From the NCBI RefSeq assembly GCF_001278115.1, contig NZ_LIYD01000005.1:3092281-3156280 (forward strand): 64,000 nt of DNA, in the 5' to 3' direction. The translations under genes were made by a program, and so were the position numbers. This document shows positions 41,533 to 50,806 of the stretch, piece after piece. This DNA is from Flavobacterium akiainvivens (GTDB taxonomy: Bacteria; Bacteroidota; Bacteroidia; Flavobacteriales; Flavobacteriaceae). The notes beneath the pieces were generated by a model, which saw only the letters and a program-made list of their open reading frames with translations, had not been told where the DNA came from and did not search any database. Position 1 is the first letter of the stretch. Every line of letters starts with the position of its first letter.

Positions 41533-43575
41533 ATGGCAGATAGCTTAAAAGTGTTTAACTTTGCTATCTTAATTCAAAAATTTTTGGCCGTGGGTCATAA
41601 ACACCTCAACAAAGTAACCATGGGCGGGCTCCTTGTTACTTTGGGAATTATTTACGGAGATATAGGAACTTCTCCACTTTATACAATGAAAGCCATAATG
41701 GGTGAAAATGTACCCATTAACGAAGAAGTTGTACTTGGTGCCCTGAGCTGTATCTTCTGGACGCTTACCCTGCAAACCACCGTTAAATATGTATTGCTCA
41801 CGCTACAGGCCGATAACAAAGGCGAAGGTGGTATTTTCTCGCTGTACACCCTTGTAAAGCGCCTTAAGAAAAAAGGGCTTATTGTACCGGCTATTATTGG
41901 CGGTTCTGCGCTGCTGGCCGATGGTATTATTACCCCCCCGGTATCGGTTTCCTCAGCTGTAGAAGGGCTTAAAATTTATAACCCTGTGTTAGACACCGTG
42001 CCTATTGTAATAGGCATACTGTTTGCCCTTTTCTTTATACAAAAATTTGGCACCAGCTTTCTGGGCAAGTTCTTTGGCCCCATGATGCTTACGTGGTTTG
42101 GCATGCTGGGTGTTTTGGGCGCCATTCACCTGGGCGATGACCTGGGCGTGTTTAAGGCGTTTAACCCGTATTATGCCTTTCACCTGCTTAGCATTCACCA
42201 CGAGGGCTTTTATGTGCTGGGTTTTGTTTTCCTGTGTACTACAGGTGCCGAGGCGCTGTACAGCGATATGGGCCACTGCGGGCGCAGCAACATCCGCGTA
42301 AGCTGGATTTTTGTAAAGGCCATGCTGGTGCTTAACTACTTTGGCCAGGGTGCTTTTTTAATAGACCACGCCGGTAAAACCCTGCACAACCTGGGTGCCG
42401 AAGGCGTTCCGGGCAACCCGTTTTACCTTATAATGCCCGATTGGTTCCTGCCGTTTGGTATTGCCATTGCCACCAGCGCTGCCGTTATAGCATCTCAGGC
42501 GTTAATAAGCGGCTCGTTTACACTTATTTCTGAAGCCATGCGCCTTAACTTCTGGCCTAAGGTATCGGTTAAATTCCCAACCGAAATGCGCGGCCAACTG
42601 TACATACCGTCAATAAACTGGCTGTTATTCCTTGGCTGTGTGTTTATTGTATGGCATTTTAAAGAATCAAGCGCTATGGAGGCGGCTTACGGCCTTGCCA
42701 TTGTACTGTGTATGATTATGACTACATCGCTGCTGGGCTACTACATGGTTATGAAACGCTACAACCCGGCACTTATAATTGGCACCATCCTGGTATATTT
42801 TACTATAGAATTCTCCTTCCTGTGGGCTAACATAAGCAAGTTTCACGAAGGGGGCTATATATCGCTTATTATTGCCGGTTTGCTGGCCTTTACCATGTTT
42901 GTGTGGCATACAGCCAAGCGCATCCGCAGCGAGTATACCGAGTTTACCAAGATAGACAACTACAAAACGGTACTTGCCGAACTGAGCAACGATACGTCTA
43001 TCCCTAAATATGCCACCCACCTGGTGTATATGACCAATGCCCAGCTGGGCGACGAAATTGAATCAAAAATTATTTATTCAATATTGCAAAAGCGCCCTAA
43101 ACGCGCTGATATTTACTGGTTTGTACACGTTAACGTGGTAGATGAGCCCTACCGTATGGACTACCGCGTGCGCGAAATTATGAAAGACGACGTTATACGG
43201 GTAGACTTTTACCTGGGCTTCCGCATACAGCCGCGCATAAACCTTATGTTTAAGCAGGTAGTGCGCGATATGGTTAAGAAAGGCGAAGTAGATATTACCA
43301 GCCGCTATGAGTCGCTTAACCGAAACAATGTAATAGGCGACTTTAAGTTTGTGCTTATAGAAAAGTTCCTGTCTTATGACAACGAGCTGCCGTGGTATGA
43401 AAGGATTATTCTTGACATATATTTTATGCTGAAGAAAGTGAGCCTTAGCGAAGGCCGCGCCTTTGGCCTTGACAGCAGTTCGGTTAAGGTAGAGCAGTTC
43501 CCTATAGTTATCCACCCGCCGGAGGATATAAGCCTTAACCGTATAGACGACCCCAACCACATAACGTATTCGTAA
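41533..43575 (+). CDS. kup: Potassium uptake transporter, Kup/HAK family
   Basis: A 680-residue protein of usual length. LGIIYGDIGTSPLYTMKAIM is the family signature in helix 1. About twelve membrane helices follow (up to around residue 460), with ALFFIQKFGTSFLGKFFGP and AEALYSDMGHCGRSNIRVSW as conserved blocks. The last 200 residues are a cytosolic domain (ATHLVYMTNAQLGDEIESKI). It imports K+ with protons. The OmpA-like gene follows 8 bases later. Confidence 0.95.
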   Translation: MADSLKVFNFAILIQKFLAVGHKHLNKVTMGGLLVTLGIIYGDIGTSPLYTMKAIMGENVPINEEVVLGALSCIFWTLTLQTTVKYVLLTLQADNKGEGGIFSLYTLVKRLKKKGLIVPAIIGGSALLADGIITPPVSVSSAVEGLKIYNPVLDTVPIVIGILFALFFIQKFGTSFLGKFFGPMMLTWFGMLGVLGAIHLGDDLGVFKAFNPYYAFHLLSIHHEGFYVLGFVFLCTTGAEALYSDMGHCGRSNIRVSWIFVKAMLVLNYFGQGAFLIDHAGKTLHNLGAEGVPGNPFYLIMPDWFLPFGIAIATSAAVIASQALISGSFTLISEAMRLNFWPKVSVKFPTEMRGQLYIPSINWLLFLGCVFIVWHFKESSAMEAAYGLAIVLCMIMTTSLLGYYMVMKRYNPALIIGTILVYFTIEFSFLWANISKFHEGGYISLIIAGLLAFTMFVWHTAKRIRSEYTEFTKIDNYKTVLAELSNDTSIPKYATHLVYMTNAQLGDEIESKIIYSILQKRPKRADIYWFVHVNVVDEPYRMDYRVREIMKDDVIRVDFYLGFRIQPRINLMFKQVVRDMVKKGEVDITSRYESLNRNNVIGDFKFVLIEKFLSYDNELPWYERIILDIYFMLKKVSLSEGRAFGLDSSSVKVEQFPIVIHPPEDISLNRIDDPNHITYS

Positions 43576-43583
43576 TCAGTTTC

Positions 43584-44405
43584 ATGAAAAAACACCTGCT
43601 GCTTGCCCTCCTTTTTATACTGCCCCTGTGCCGCACCATGGCGCAGGAAGAAACGGTTTTTTCGGTTTATTTTGAGTTTGATAAGTTCAACCTCGACCCC
43701 AAGCAGGGTGTTAACATGGTAAATTTTGTAAAGGCTATAGATACCAGCCGTATAGAAACCATACAGATTTTTGGCTATTGCGATGACCGCGGTAAAGACG
43801 AATACAACTTTAAGCTGTCTACAAACCGTGCCAATACCATTCGCGATACGCTTATAGCACGCGGCATTAAAAACAAGATTATTGTTACCATAGAGGGCAA
43901 AGGCCGCATTTTAATAGACGAAGATATTGAAGACGTTACCGAAGCCCGTTCTAAAAACCGCCGTGTAGACATACTGGTTAATTTTAAGCCAGCGCCGCCC
44001 ATAAAACTGGAGCCGGGCTATTATAATGCCATTAAAAAAGACATGGTGGTGGGCGACCACATATACCTTGAAAATATTCTTTTTGAACGAGGCAGCAGCA
44101 AGCTTACGCCAAAATCGCGCCAGGAGCTTGAAAAAATTGCCCGACTGCTGCAAAAATACAAGAACCTCAACTTTGAAATACAGGGGCATATATGCTGCAC
44201 GCCCACCTTTCAAAAAGAGGCTATTGATAAAGATACCCGCAAGCGCGAACTCTCTAAAAACCGCGCCTACACGGTATACAAATTCTTTATAAGCAAAAAA
44301 ATAGGCCCCGAGCGCATGACCTACAAGGGCTATGGCAACACCGTGCCCCTTGGCAAAGGCAGCGAGTATGACCGCCGGGTAGAGCTGGTTATTACGAAAA
44401 ACTGA
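43584..44405 (+). CDS. Periplasmic protein with two OmpA-like domains
   Basis: A 273-residue protein with the signal peptide MKKHLLLALLFILPLCRTMAQ. Two tandem OmpA C-terminal-like domains are visible: one with FSVYFEFDKFNLDP, IQIFGYCDDRG and NRANTIRDTLIARG, and a second with LENILFERGSSKLTPKSRQEL, FEIQGHICCTP and SKNRAYTVYKFFISK. Such domains bind peptidoglycan. The pairing without a membrane barrel is less common. It probably shares the kup transcript. Confidence 0.85.
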   Translation: MKKHLLLALLFILPLCRTMAQEETVFSVYFEFDKFNLDPKQGVNMVNFVKAIDTSRIETIQIFGYCDDRGKDEYNFKLSTNRANTIRDTLIARGIKNKIIVTIEGKGRILIDEDIEDVTEARSKNRRVDILVNFKPAPPIKLEPGYYNAIKKDMVVGDHIYLENILFERGSSKLTPKSRQELEKIARLLQKYKNLNFEIQGHICCTPTFQKEAIDKDTRKRELSKNRAYTVYKFFISKKIGPERMTYKGYGNTVPLGKGSEYDRRVELVITKN

Positions 44406-44504
44406 TTTCAGATTTATGAATTAAGATTTCAGATTGAATTACAAGCCGAGCCGGTATGAGTGTAGCTCGAAAAATCTGAAATCTTAATTCATAAATCTGA
44501 AATC
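44404..44504. terminator. Bidirectional terminator, perfect 32-bp inverted repeat
   Basis: Bases 44404-44435 and 44473-44504 are exact reverse complements over 32 bases (GATTTCAGATTTATGAATTA...), each arm itself having two ATTTCAGATT units, with a 37-base loop. It spans the ends of two converging genes and overlaps the last seven codons of the GNAT gene. Confidence 0.75.
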
Positions 44505-44939
44505 CATCCTAATATGTGGTATATCATCCTCCAGATACCCTTCCCCCTGCTGTACAAAACCATGGCCCTCATAAAACTTTTTAAGGTACAGCTGGGCTGA
44601 TATGGTAATTTCTTTTGTGTTAAAATGTGTTTCTACACCGGCAATAGCTGCTGTCATGAGGAGGTGGCCAAATTTGTGCGCACGATACTGCGGGCTTACT
44701 ACTACCCTGCCTATTGAAGCGTTATCAAAGTAATACCCGGGTGCAAAAAGGCGCGCATAAGCCACTATTTTGCTATCTATGGTGCCTATTAGGTGCAGTG
44801 CCTTATCATCTTTACCGTCTATATCCTGGTAAACGCAATTCTGTTCCACTACAAACACTTCGCTGCGCAGTTGCAACACTTGGTATACCTCAGCAGCAGA
44901 AAGTGCCGCAAATGGCTTTATTTTAAATATTGGGGTCAA
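44484..44939 (-). CDS. ElaA-like GNAT acetyltransferase
   Basis: A 151-residue protein. LQLRSEVFVVEQNCVYQDID, then ALHLIGTIDSKIVAYARLF and SIGRVVVSPQYRAHKFGHLLM match the ElaA/GNAT family. The acetyl-CoA loop R-x-x-K-F-G-H-L is near residue 88. The substrate is unknown. Its 3' end includes one arm of a long inverted repeat. Confidence 0.85.
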   Translation of the reverse strand: MTPIFKIKPFAALSAAEVYQVLQLRSEVFVVEQNCVYQDIDGKDDKALHLIGTIDSKIVAYARLFAPGYYFDNASIGRVVVSPQYRAHKFGHLLMTAAIAGVETHFNTKEITISAQLYLKKFYEGHGFVQQGEGYLEDDIPHIRMDFRFMN

Positions 44940-44977
44940 TCGTAAATTGTTTAGTTGTTATTTTTGAAGTAAGCGGG

Positions 44978-45967
44978 TTACTTTACAAATGTAGCCGACT
45001 CAATAATGCTTTCAAGCTCCATAATCAGGTCGCGCTTAGGTGCCGATGGGCTGTAGATAAAGCCCTCAATTATCAGGTAGCAGTGGCGCTCATCATTGCG
45101 GATGGCATAGTTCATAAACACACCCTTCATAAAATCATGAGACATTTCCCAGTTGCCACGGGTTTCAAAGGCGCGTTTATCGTTAAAGCTGGTGGTAAAC
45201 ATACTGGGCATATAAGATACCTCTGTAACCATGTAGGTGCCCGGTTCTTTGCCGTGTATGTATTTGCTGCCTATGCTGTCACGCATTTTAATAATGTTAT
45301 TTATAAAATCGCGGTTGTGCTCAAGGGTTTCATAAGGCACGGTATACATAAGCAGGTTGGTATTACCCCCGCGTATTTCCTTCTTCAGCCAGGTAAAACT
45401 ACCGTTAGAAAGCGCCCTTTTGTATGATAGGGGCACGTTTATCTTAACGCCATAATTTTTTGCAAAGGCAAGCGTATCGCGCAGGCCTTCAGTTTTGTTG
45501 CGCTGTTGCGTTTCAGCAATTTCGGTCTTTTTAATGGAGCGGATAATCTCATCGCCGTGCAGGCTGATAAGGTCCAGCAAATCAGTGGTACTCTTGCCCG
45601 AAATGGTAAATACATTCTGGGGCTTGCAGTAGCTGTTCTGGCGAAAGCCATAGGTGCGCTCGTCGTCTTTTTTTATGTAGATAATATTACGGCCGTTGCG
45701 CACATCTCCGGTAAAGGTTTCTTCACGGTACTGGTTAAGGGTAAAAAGCGGCTCTTCCTGCACCAGGCCCTCTACGGGTGCGGCCAGTTTTTTGCGCAGG
45801 CTGTCGCCCACCTCGCCGTTCCACATTACATCACTCACAATAATCGAAATCTCGTTGAGGTTACCCTGAGAGGCATCTGCGGCACCATCTGTGCCCTGGC
45901 AGGCGCCAAAAAGCAAAAGGGCCACTATTGCGGCCCCATATATTTTTATGTTTTTTGCTGTAAGCAT
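44978..45967 (-). CDS. DUF4837 lipoprotein
   Basis: A 329-residue protein with a lipobox after MLTAKNIKIYGAAIVALLLF (GAC, Cys23). The mature part matches DUF4837, a family restricted to Bacteroidota: ISIIVSDVMWNGEVGDSLRK, VFTISGKSTTDLLDL and GNWEMSHDFMKGVFMNYAIR. Function unknown. Its ATG directly follows the stop of the transglycosylase gene, so both are one operon. Confidence 0.85.
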   Translation of the reverse strand: MLTAKNIKIYGAAIVALLLFGACQGTDGAADASQGNLNEISIIVSDVMWNGEVGDSLRKKLAAPVEGLVQEEPLFTLNQYREETFTGDVRNGRNIIYIKKDDERTYGFRQNSYCKPQNVFTISGKSTTDLLDLISLHGDEIIRSIKKTEIAETQQRNKTEGLRDTLAFAKNYGVKINVPLSYKRALSNGSFTWLKKEIRGGNTNLLMYTVPYETLEHNRDFINNIIKMRDSIGSKYIHGKEPGTYMVTEVSYMPSMFTTSFNDKRAFETRGNWEMSHDFMKGVFMNYAIRNDERHCYLIIEGFIYSPSAPKRDLIMELESIIESATFVK

Positions 45968-47701
45968 TTAGTTTGTTTCTTCTACCTTAAGCTTCATGCC
46001 CGGGGTAATGCTGTTGCCGTTTATTTTGTTCCAGTTTTTAAGGTTTTCTACCGTAACACCCGGATGTTTTTTAGCAATGCTAAACAGTGAGTCGCCTTTT
46101 TGTACTATGTACATACGGGCATCTTCATACGTGCTGATGTCTTTTTGTTTTTTAACGATAGCCGGCTTGGCTTCAACAGCGGCAATAGCCTCTTCGGCCT
46201 CGGCTGTGTTAAGGGCAATGGCATCTTCAGTGTTGTCTTTATCGGCTGTTTTAGCTTTAGCGTCTTTAGCGGTTGTTTTGGTTTCAGGCTTTTTAGGCGC
46301 TTCGGCAATGGCTTCTTCTACAACCGGTTCAGTAACGGTAATGGTTTTTACAATTTTAAGCTTTTGCCCCACCTGTATGTTGTTGCCCTTAATCTTGTTC
46401 CATTGCTTAAGCTCGGCAACACTAACGCCATATTTGTTAGATATAGCCCCAAGGTTATCGCCGCGCTTAACGGTATAGCTCTGAGTTTTGCTGTTTGTTT
46501 TCTTCTTAGACTTTTTAGACGGTGTTGTAGCGGCATAAGCCTCTTCCCTTTCTGGTGCAGCCTTAAAGTATGGTTTTTCACGAAGATCTGCTTCGTGGTC
46601 TATGTAAGCATAAACAGCCGCCTCATTACTTACAAAAAGGCCCAGCTTATCTTTAGGCAGGCGCAGGTAGTGTGCCTTATCTGCCTGGTAAGGTATTACA
46701 TCGAGCTTATAAATAGGGTTAAGGAACTGCAGTTGGCTAACCGGCACATCAAGCACGCTTGCTATTTGCTTAAACGACATTTGGCGCTTTACCATAACGG
46801 TATCGGTTTCAAAATACGTAAGCGGTGCCCTTTTTGCCTTTATGCCGTGCTCTTTTGCATATTCATAAATATACATTGTGGCAAGGAACGTAGGGTTGTA
46901 GGCCTGTGTTTCCTTTGGCAGGTTTTTGCGGATGTTCCAGTAGTTGCGGTATTCGCCGCTGCGGCGTATTGCTTTGGTAACGTTACCCGGGCCGGCGTTG
47001 TAAGACGCAAGCACAAGGTCCCAGTCGCCAAAAATGTTATACAGGCTGCTAAGGTACTGGCATGCTGCCTCCGTAGCCTTGAGCGGGTCGCAACGTTCAT
47101 CTACATAGCTGTTTACCTCAAGGTTGTACTGCTTGCCTGTTGGGTACATAAACTGCCACAGGCCGGTAGCACCCACATGGCTCTTGGCGCGCGGGTTAAG
47201 TGCACTTTCAATAACCGCAAGGTATTTTATTTCGATAGGCACATTGTATTTGGCCAGGTACTCTTCAAACATAGGGAAGTAGTATTCTGATATTGCCATT
47301 AGCCTTTCATAACTCCTTGGGCGGTTTTTAAGATAAGCTTTTACAATGTTTTCCAGGCCTTTGTTGTACTCGATATGGAATGGCGAACGCGCGTCCATCT
47401 TTTCCAGCCTTTTTTTAAACAACTCTGTATTGAAACTAAAATCGGCTACCTCATCATCAGGATTAATTTTGGCAAGGTCGCTTTGCATATCTGCAAACAG
47501 GTCTTCGTTGCCCATTTCTTTCATCCACAGGCTGTCTATACGAGCCATTTCAGGGTGGCGCACAAACGATGCCTTGATTGAATCAAGGTATGATAATTTA
47601 ACTTCGGGTGCCGGTGCTACGGTTGCATCTGCGCTTTCCTGGGCAAAACCGGCCCATGATACAGCGGCAAAAACAAACGCCAATGTTCTTCTTTTATTCA
47701 T
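45968..47701 (-). CDS. LysM-containing lytic transglycosylase (MltD-like)
   Basis: A 577-residue protein with a signal peptide (LAFVFAAVSWAGFAQ). The SLT domain has IKYLAVIESALNPRAKSHVG with the catalytic glutamate, ATGLWQFMYPTGKQYNLEV and LVLASYNAGPGNVTKAIRRS. Two LysM domains (YTVKRGDNLGAISNKYGVS and YIVQKGDSLFSIAKKHPGV) are linked by an alanine/lysine/glutamate-rich spacer. It cleaves peptidoglycan with anhydro-muropeptide release in the periplasm. The DUF4837 gene follows without a gap. Confidence 0.95.
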   Translation of the reverse strand: MNKRRTLAFVFAAVSWAGFAQESADATVAPAPEVKLSYLDSIKASFVRHPEMARIDSLWMKEMGNEDLFADMQSDLAKINPDDEVADFSFNTELFKKRLEKMDARSPFHIEYNKGLENIVKAYLKNRPRSYERLMAISEYYFPMFEEYLAKYNVPIEIKYLAVIESALNPRAKSHVGATGLWQFMYPTGKQYNLEVNSYVDERCDPLKATEAACQYLSSLYNIFGDWDLVLASYNAGPGNVTKAIRRSGEYRNYWNIRKNLPKETQAYNPTFLATMYIYEYAKEHGIKAKRAPLTYFETDTVMVKRQMSFKQIASVLDVPVSQLQFLNPIYKLDVIPYQADKAHYLRLPKDKLGLFVSNEAAVYAYIDHEADLREKPYFKAAPEREEAYAATTPSKKSKKKTNSKTQSYTVKRGDNLGAISNKYGVSVAELKQWNKIKGNNIQVGQKLKIVKTITVTEPVVEEAIAEAPKKPETKTTAKDAKAKTADKDNTEDAIALNTAEAEEAIAAVEAKPAIVKKQKDISTYEDARMYIVQKGDSLFSIAKKHPGVTVENLKNWNKINGNSITPGMKLKVEETN

Positions 47702-47794
47702 AATTCACTCTTTGCGAGAAAGTTAATTATAACGTATTGCAAAGCAACACTGATTGATAACTTAAAAAATGATAATGTATTGTAAACTTTAACA

Positions 47795-48982
47795 CTATCC
47801 CTGTATGGCAGCAATGCCGGGAAGTGTTTTTCCTTCAAGCATTTCAAGCATGGCGCCACCGCCGGTGCTTACATAGCTCATGCGCGGCTCAAGGCCAAAC
47901 TGCTTAACTGCTGCTACAGAGTCGCCACCGCCTACAAGCGAGAAAGCGCCTTTTTCTGTAGCCTCACCAATATACTCGCCAAGAGAAATTGTTCCTTTGG
48001 CAAAGTTTTCCATCTCAAACACGCCCAGTGGGCCGTTCCATAGTATTGTTTTGCTCTTAAGTATCACTTCTTTAAAGTTCTCAAGAGACTTAGGTCCTGC
48101 GTCAAGGCCCTGCCATCCGTCAGGAATCTGGTTAACGTCTACCACCTGTGTGTTAGCGTCATTGCCAAATTTATCAGCCGCAATAACGTCTACCGGAATG
48201 TGTACCTCAACGTTATTTTCTTTCGCTTTTTTAAGGATATCAAGTGCCAGGTCAAGCTTGTCAAGCTCGCAGATAGAATCGCCCACGTTGCCGCCCTGTG
48301 CCTTGATAAACGTATAGGTCATACCACCGCCTATAATCAGGTGGTCTACCTTGTCAAGAATGTTCTCGATAACGGTAATTTTGCTTGAAACCTTGCTGCC
48401 GCCAAGTACAGCGGTAACGGGGCTCTGGCTGTTTTTAAGCACTTTGTCAAGGCTGTCGATCTCCTTGGCAAGCAGTGTGCCAAATACTTTATTTTCAGGG
48501 AAATAATTTGCTATAATCGTTGTAGAAGCGTGTGCACGGTGCGCGGTACCAAAGGCATCGTTAACATACACATCGCCCAGTTTAGCCAGTTTTTCGGCAA
48601 AAGCTTCATCGCCTGCTTCTTCCTCAGCGTAAAAACGAAGGTTTTCTAAAAGCAGTACTTCGCCCGCTTTAAGGTTAGCTGCAGCTTCTTCAGCCTCAGC
48701 GCCTATGCAATCGTTAACAAACTTAACTTCAACACCCAGTATTTCAGATGTTTTGGCTACAATATGCTTAAGGCTGTATTTTTCCTCTTTGCCTTTTGGG
48801 CGGCCCAGGTGGCTCATAAGGATAACGCTTCCGCCATCTGCAAGAATTTTATCGATAGTAGGTTTAGCAGCTTCAATACGGGTAGTGTCGGTTACGTTAA
48901 ATTGCTCATCCAGAGGCACGTTAAAATCAACACGGATTATAGCTTTCTTACCGTTAAAATTAATGTCTTGCAGGGTTTTCAT
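47795..48982 (-). CDS. pgk: Phosphoglycerate kinase
   Basis: A 395-residue enzyme of normal size. [73 protein letters not shown] and the C-terminal [18 protein letters not shown] are all diagnostic. It makes ATP from 1,3-bisphosphoglycerate in glycolysis. A TATATTTG promoter element lies upstream. Confidence 0.97.
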   Translation of the reverse strand: MKTLQDINFNGKKAIIRVDFNVPLDEQFNVTDTTRIEAAKPTIDKILADGGSVILMSHLGRPKGKEEKYSLKHIVAKTSEILGVEVKFVNDCIGAEAEEAAANLKAGEVLLLENLRFYAEEEAGDEAFAEKLAKLGDVYVNDAFGTAHRAHASTTIIANYFPENKVFGTLLAKEIDSLDKVLKNSQSPVTAVLGGSKVSSKITVIENILDKVDHLIIGGGMTYTFIKAQGGNVGDSICELDKLDLALDILKKAKENNVEVHIPVDVIAADKFGNDANTQVVDVNQIPDGWQGLDAGPKSLENFKEVILKSKTILWNGPLGVFEMENFAKGTISLGEYIGEATEKGAFSLVGGGDSVAAVKQFGLEPRMSYVSTGGGAMLEMLEGKTLPGIAAIQG

Positions 48983-49020
48983 AAAGTTTGTTTGTTGTTT
49001 TGCTTAAAATTGATGAAAGG

Positions 49021-49054
49021 CAAATATAGGATTTATTGTTAATAAAAAGCCAAA
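49021..49054 (-). promoter_or_regulatory. Promoter of pgk, TTTG-N22-TATATTTG
   Basis: On the minus strand TTTG (49054-49051) and the perfect TATATTTG (49028-49021), 38 bases upstream of the pgk ATG. The spacer is three bases longer than ideal. Confidence 0.5.
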
Positions 49055-49106
49055 TGAATGTTGACAAACATTTGTAAGCAACACGCAACTCTTTGTTTTA
49101 CTGTAT

Positions 49107-49123
49107 TTTAACACGGTGTTAAA
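49107..49123. promoter_or_regulatory. Palindrome TTTAACACGGTGTTAAA, possible operator
   Basis: An 8-bp perfect dyad around one central base in the gap between pgk and the DUF3644 gene. No binding protein is suggested. The rest of this 284-base gap is AT-rich and probably holds the DUF3644 promoter. Confidence 0.35.
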
Positions 49124-49266
49124 TTTACAATTTAGCAGCAAAAGGGTAGTTTTTTGTAATGAGATTTTTGGGGAAGGGAGGAAAGAAAACGTTTGAGGAA
49201 AATTTTATTCATTTTTTAAATGTGACGCGAAATTTGTTAAATTAGTGCATTGTTAATTCTCCTCAT

Positions 49267-50748
49267 ATGAAAAAAAGAAAACCTCCAATTGCCAAAAATC
49301 TGGTCAAGAATTCAATTTCAGGTATGTATTCCGCTATTGAAATACATAATAAACCTACATTCTCATATAGATATGAAGTTGTTGTACTATTAATTTTAAA
49401 CTCTTGGGAATTAGCATTAAAAGCTTACCTATATAAATTCCACAAAAAAATTAAATTATTCAATGAAGATGGCACTACAAAACAATTCGATAATTGCCTT
49501 AATAGTGCATCGCAACAGCTTGGTAAAGATTTCAATCCAACAGTCGAAAATTTAAAAATATTGTATGGTTACCGAAACAAAGTAGCACATTTTTTTATTA
49601 AAGAATTAGATCCAATAATTTTCGCCTTGATAACGAAAAATATTGTATTTTACAGTTTGTTTATGAAAAATCAATTTAAAATTGATTTATCTAAACAAGC
49701 AGATCTCATACTTTTACCAATAGGCTTTCGCAAGCCGGTGTCACCTGTAGATTACATTTCGAATGAATCCCTTCTCAATAATTCTACAAACGAAGTTGTT
49801 GAGTTCATAAAAACAATTATTGATTCAACACGCAAATTGAACAATGAAAATATAGATGATACAGTGTTTATTGACTTTAAAATGAATTTGACAAATATTA
49901 ATAGACTTAAAAATGCAGATATAATAGCTGGAATTGACAATAGTAAATCAAATCAGTTAGTAATATCTACTAAAAAAGAGTTTGAAAATGTTATTATCTC
50001 CAAGAATAGTAGTAGCTTAACTGTGTCCCGTAATGAGTCTGAAACTCATGGAAAAGCATTTTATGAAGAATTACAAGATGGTATTTTCGATGAGATCAAT
50101 AACATAGTGGATGTAAACAACATTTTGTCAAAAGATAAATCAAAATTCATTTTAGGTGATCATCTATATTTTAGAATCTATTCCGAGAGACAGCATGTCA
50201 AATACACAATAGAATCATTTGACTTATTCACAAAAACTGCTCTTATACAGTCAAATAATTTACCTTTTTTATATTGGTTTACAAAATTACCACCTAAAAA
50301 TGCAATTGACATTTTAATAGAAGTATGTTCAGATGGCAAAGCACAAAAGATGCTGAATTTAATCAAAATAATAATTCTACTTGGTGAGGAAGCAATAACT
50401 TTATTTGATGATTTCTTTAATTTTAAATTTAAGGGTCAATCACAAAAACCAAATTATTTTTACACTTATTCGGACATGGTTAAAAGCAAGCAATCAAACC
50501 CAATTTTTAGATGCCTTAAAGCGACTGATAATAAAGCTCTTTGCGACAAAACATATATTGATTTTTTTAATGACGATAGGCTTGCAAAAAAAACGCTTTC
50601 TAATAAATGCTTACTTCAATTTCATGGAGAAAAACTAAATGCTGCGATAAGAGAACTTGACTACATTTCCTATGGCGATTTAATCATAAATAACAAAAAT
50701 CTTATCGCTGAGTTAAAAAGTAGAGATATCAAATCTATAATTAAATAA
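49267..50748 (+). CDS. DUF3644/HEPN-like protein, candidate defence gene
   Basis: A 493-residue AT-rich gene. The first 120 residues match the DUF3644 pattern: a helix with SGMYSAIEIHNKPTFSYRYE, then VVVLLILNSWELALKAYLYK and NLKILYGYRNKVAHFF. The RNKVAH sequence (Arg103 to His108) is an R-x4-H motif as in HEPN ribonucleases. The remaining 370 residues are lysine- and asparagine-rich with no recognised domain. DUF3644 proteins often occur in accessory islands near defence genes. It is alone between housekeeping genes, with base composition unlike either. Confidence 0.7.
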   Translation: MKKRKPPIAKNLVKNSISGMYSAIEIHNKPTFSYRYEVVVLLILNSWELALKAYLYKFHKKIKLFNEDGTTKQFDNCLNSASQQLGKDFNPTVENLKILYGYRNKVAHFFIKELDPIIFALITKNIVFYSLFMKNQFKIDLSKQADLILLPIGFRKPVSPVDYISNESLLNNSTNEVVEFIKTIIDSTRKLNNENIDDTVFIDFKMNLTNINRLKNADIIAGIDNSKSNQLVISTKKEFENVIISKNSSSLTVSRNESETHGKAFYEELQDGIFDEINNIVDVNNILSKDKSKFILGDHLYFRIYSERQHVKYTIESFDLFTKTALIQSNNLPFLYWFTKLPPKNAIDILIEVCSDGKAQKMLNLIKIIILLGEEAITLFDDFFNFKFKGQSQKPNYFYTYSDMVKSKQSNPIFRCLKATDNKALCDKTYIDFFNDDRLAKKTLSNKCLLQFHGEKLNAAIRELDYISYGDLIINNKNLIAELKSRDIKSIIK

Positions 50749-50794
50749 ACCTAATACTACAACTTAGCGCTTAAACTCCTAAAAAACTTTCTCC

Positions 50795-50802
50795 TATCTT
50801 TG
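50795..50802 (+). promoter_or_regulatory. -7 promoter element TATCTTTG of holB
   Basis: Perfect TAnnTTTG followed by CTCT and the holB ATG, again a four-base gap. No clear -33 element. Confidence 0.5.
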
Positions 50803-50806
50803 CTCT

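Noticed and set aside
46100..47290. 396-codon plus-strand frame opposite the LysM transglycosylase gene
   Set aside because: The minus-strand frame has full SLT and LysM domains. The plus-strand translation has no domain and is rich in C, F and V as expected for an antisense shadow.
44978..48982. Riboswitch or RNA leader between the transglycosylase and pgk genes
   Set aside because: The gap is under 100 bases, AT-rich and without a convincing conserved fold.
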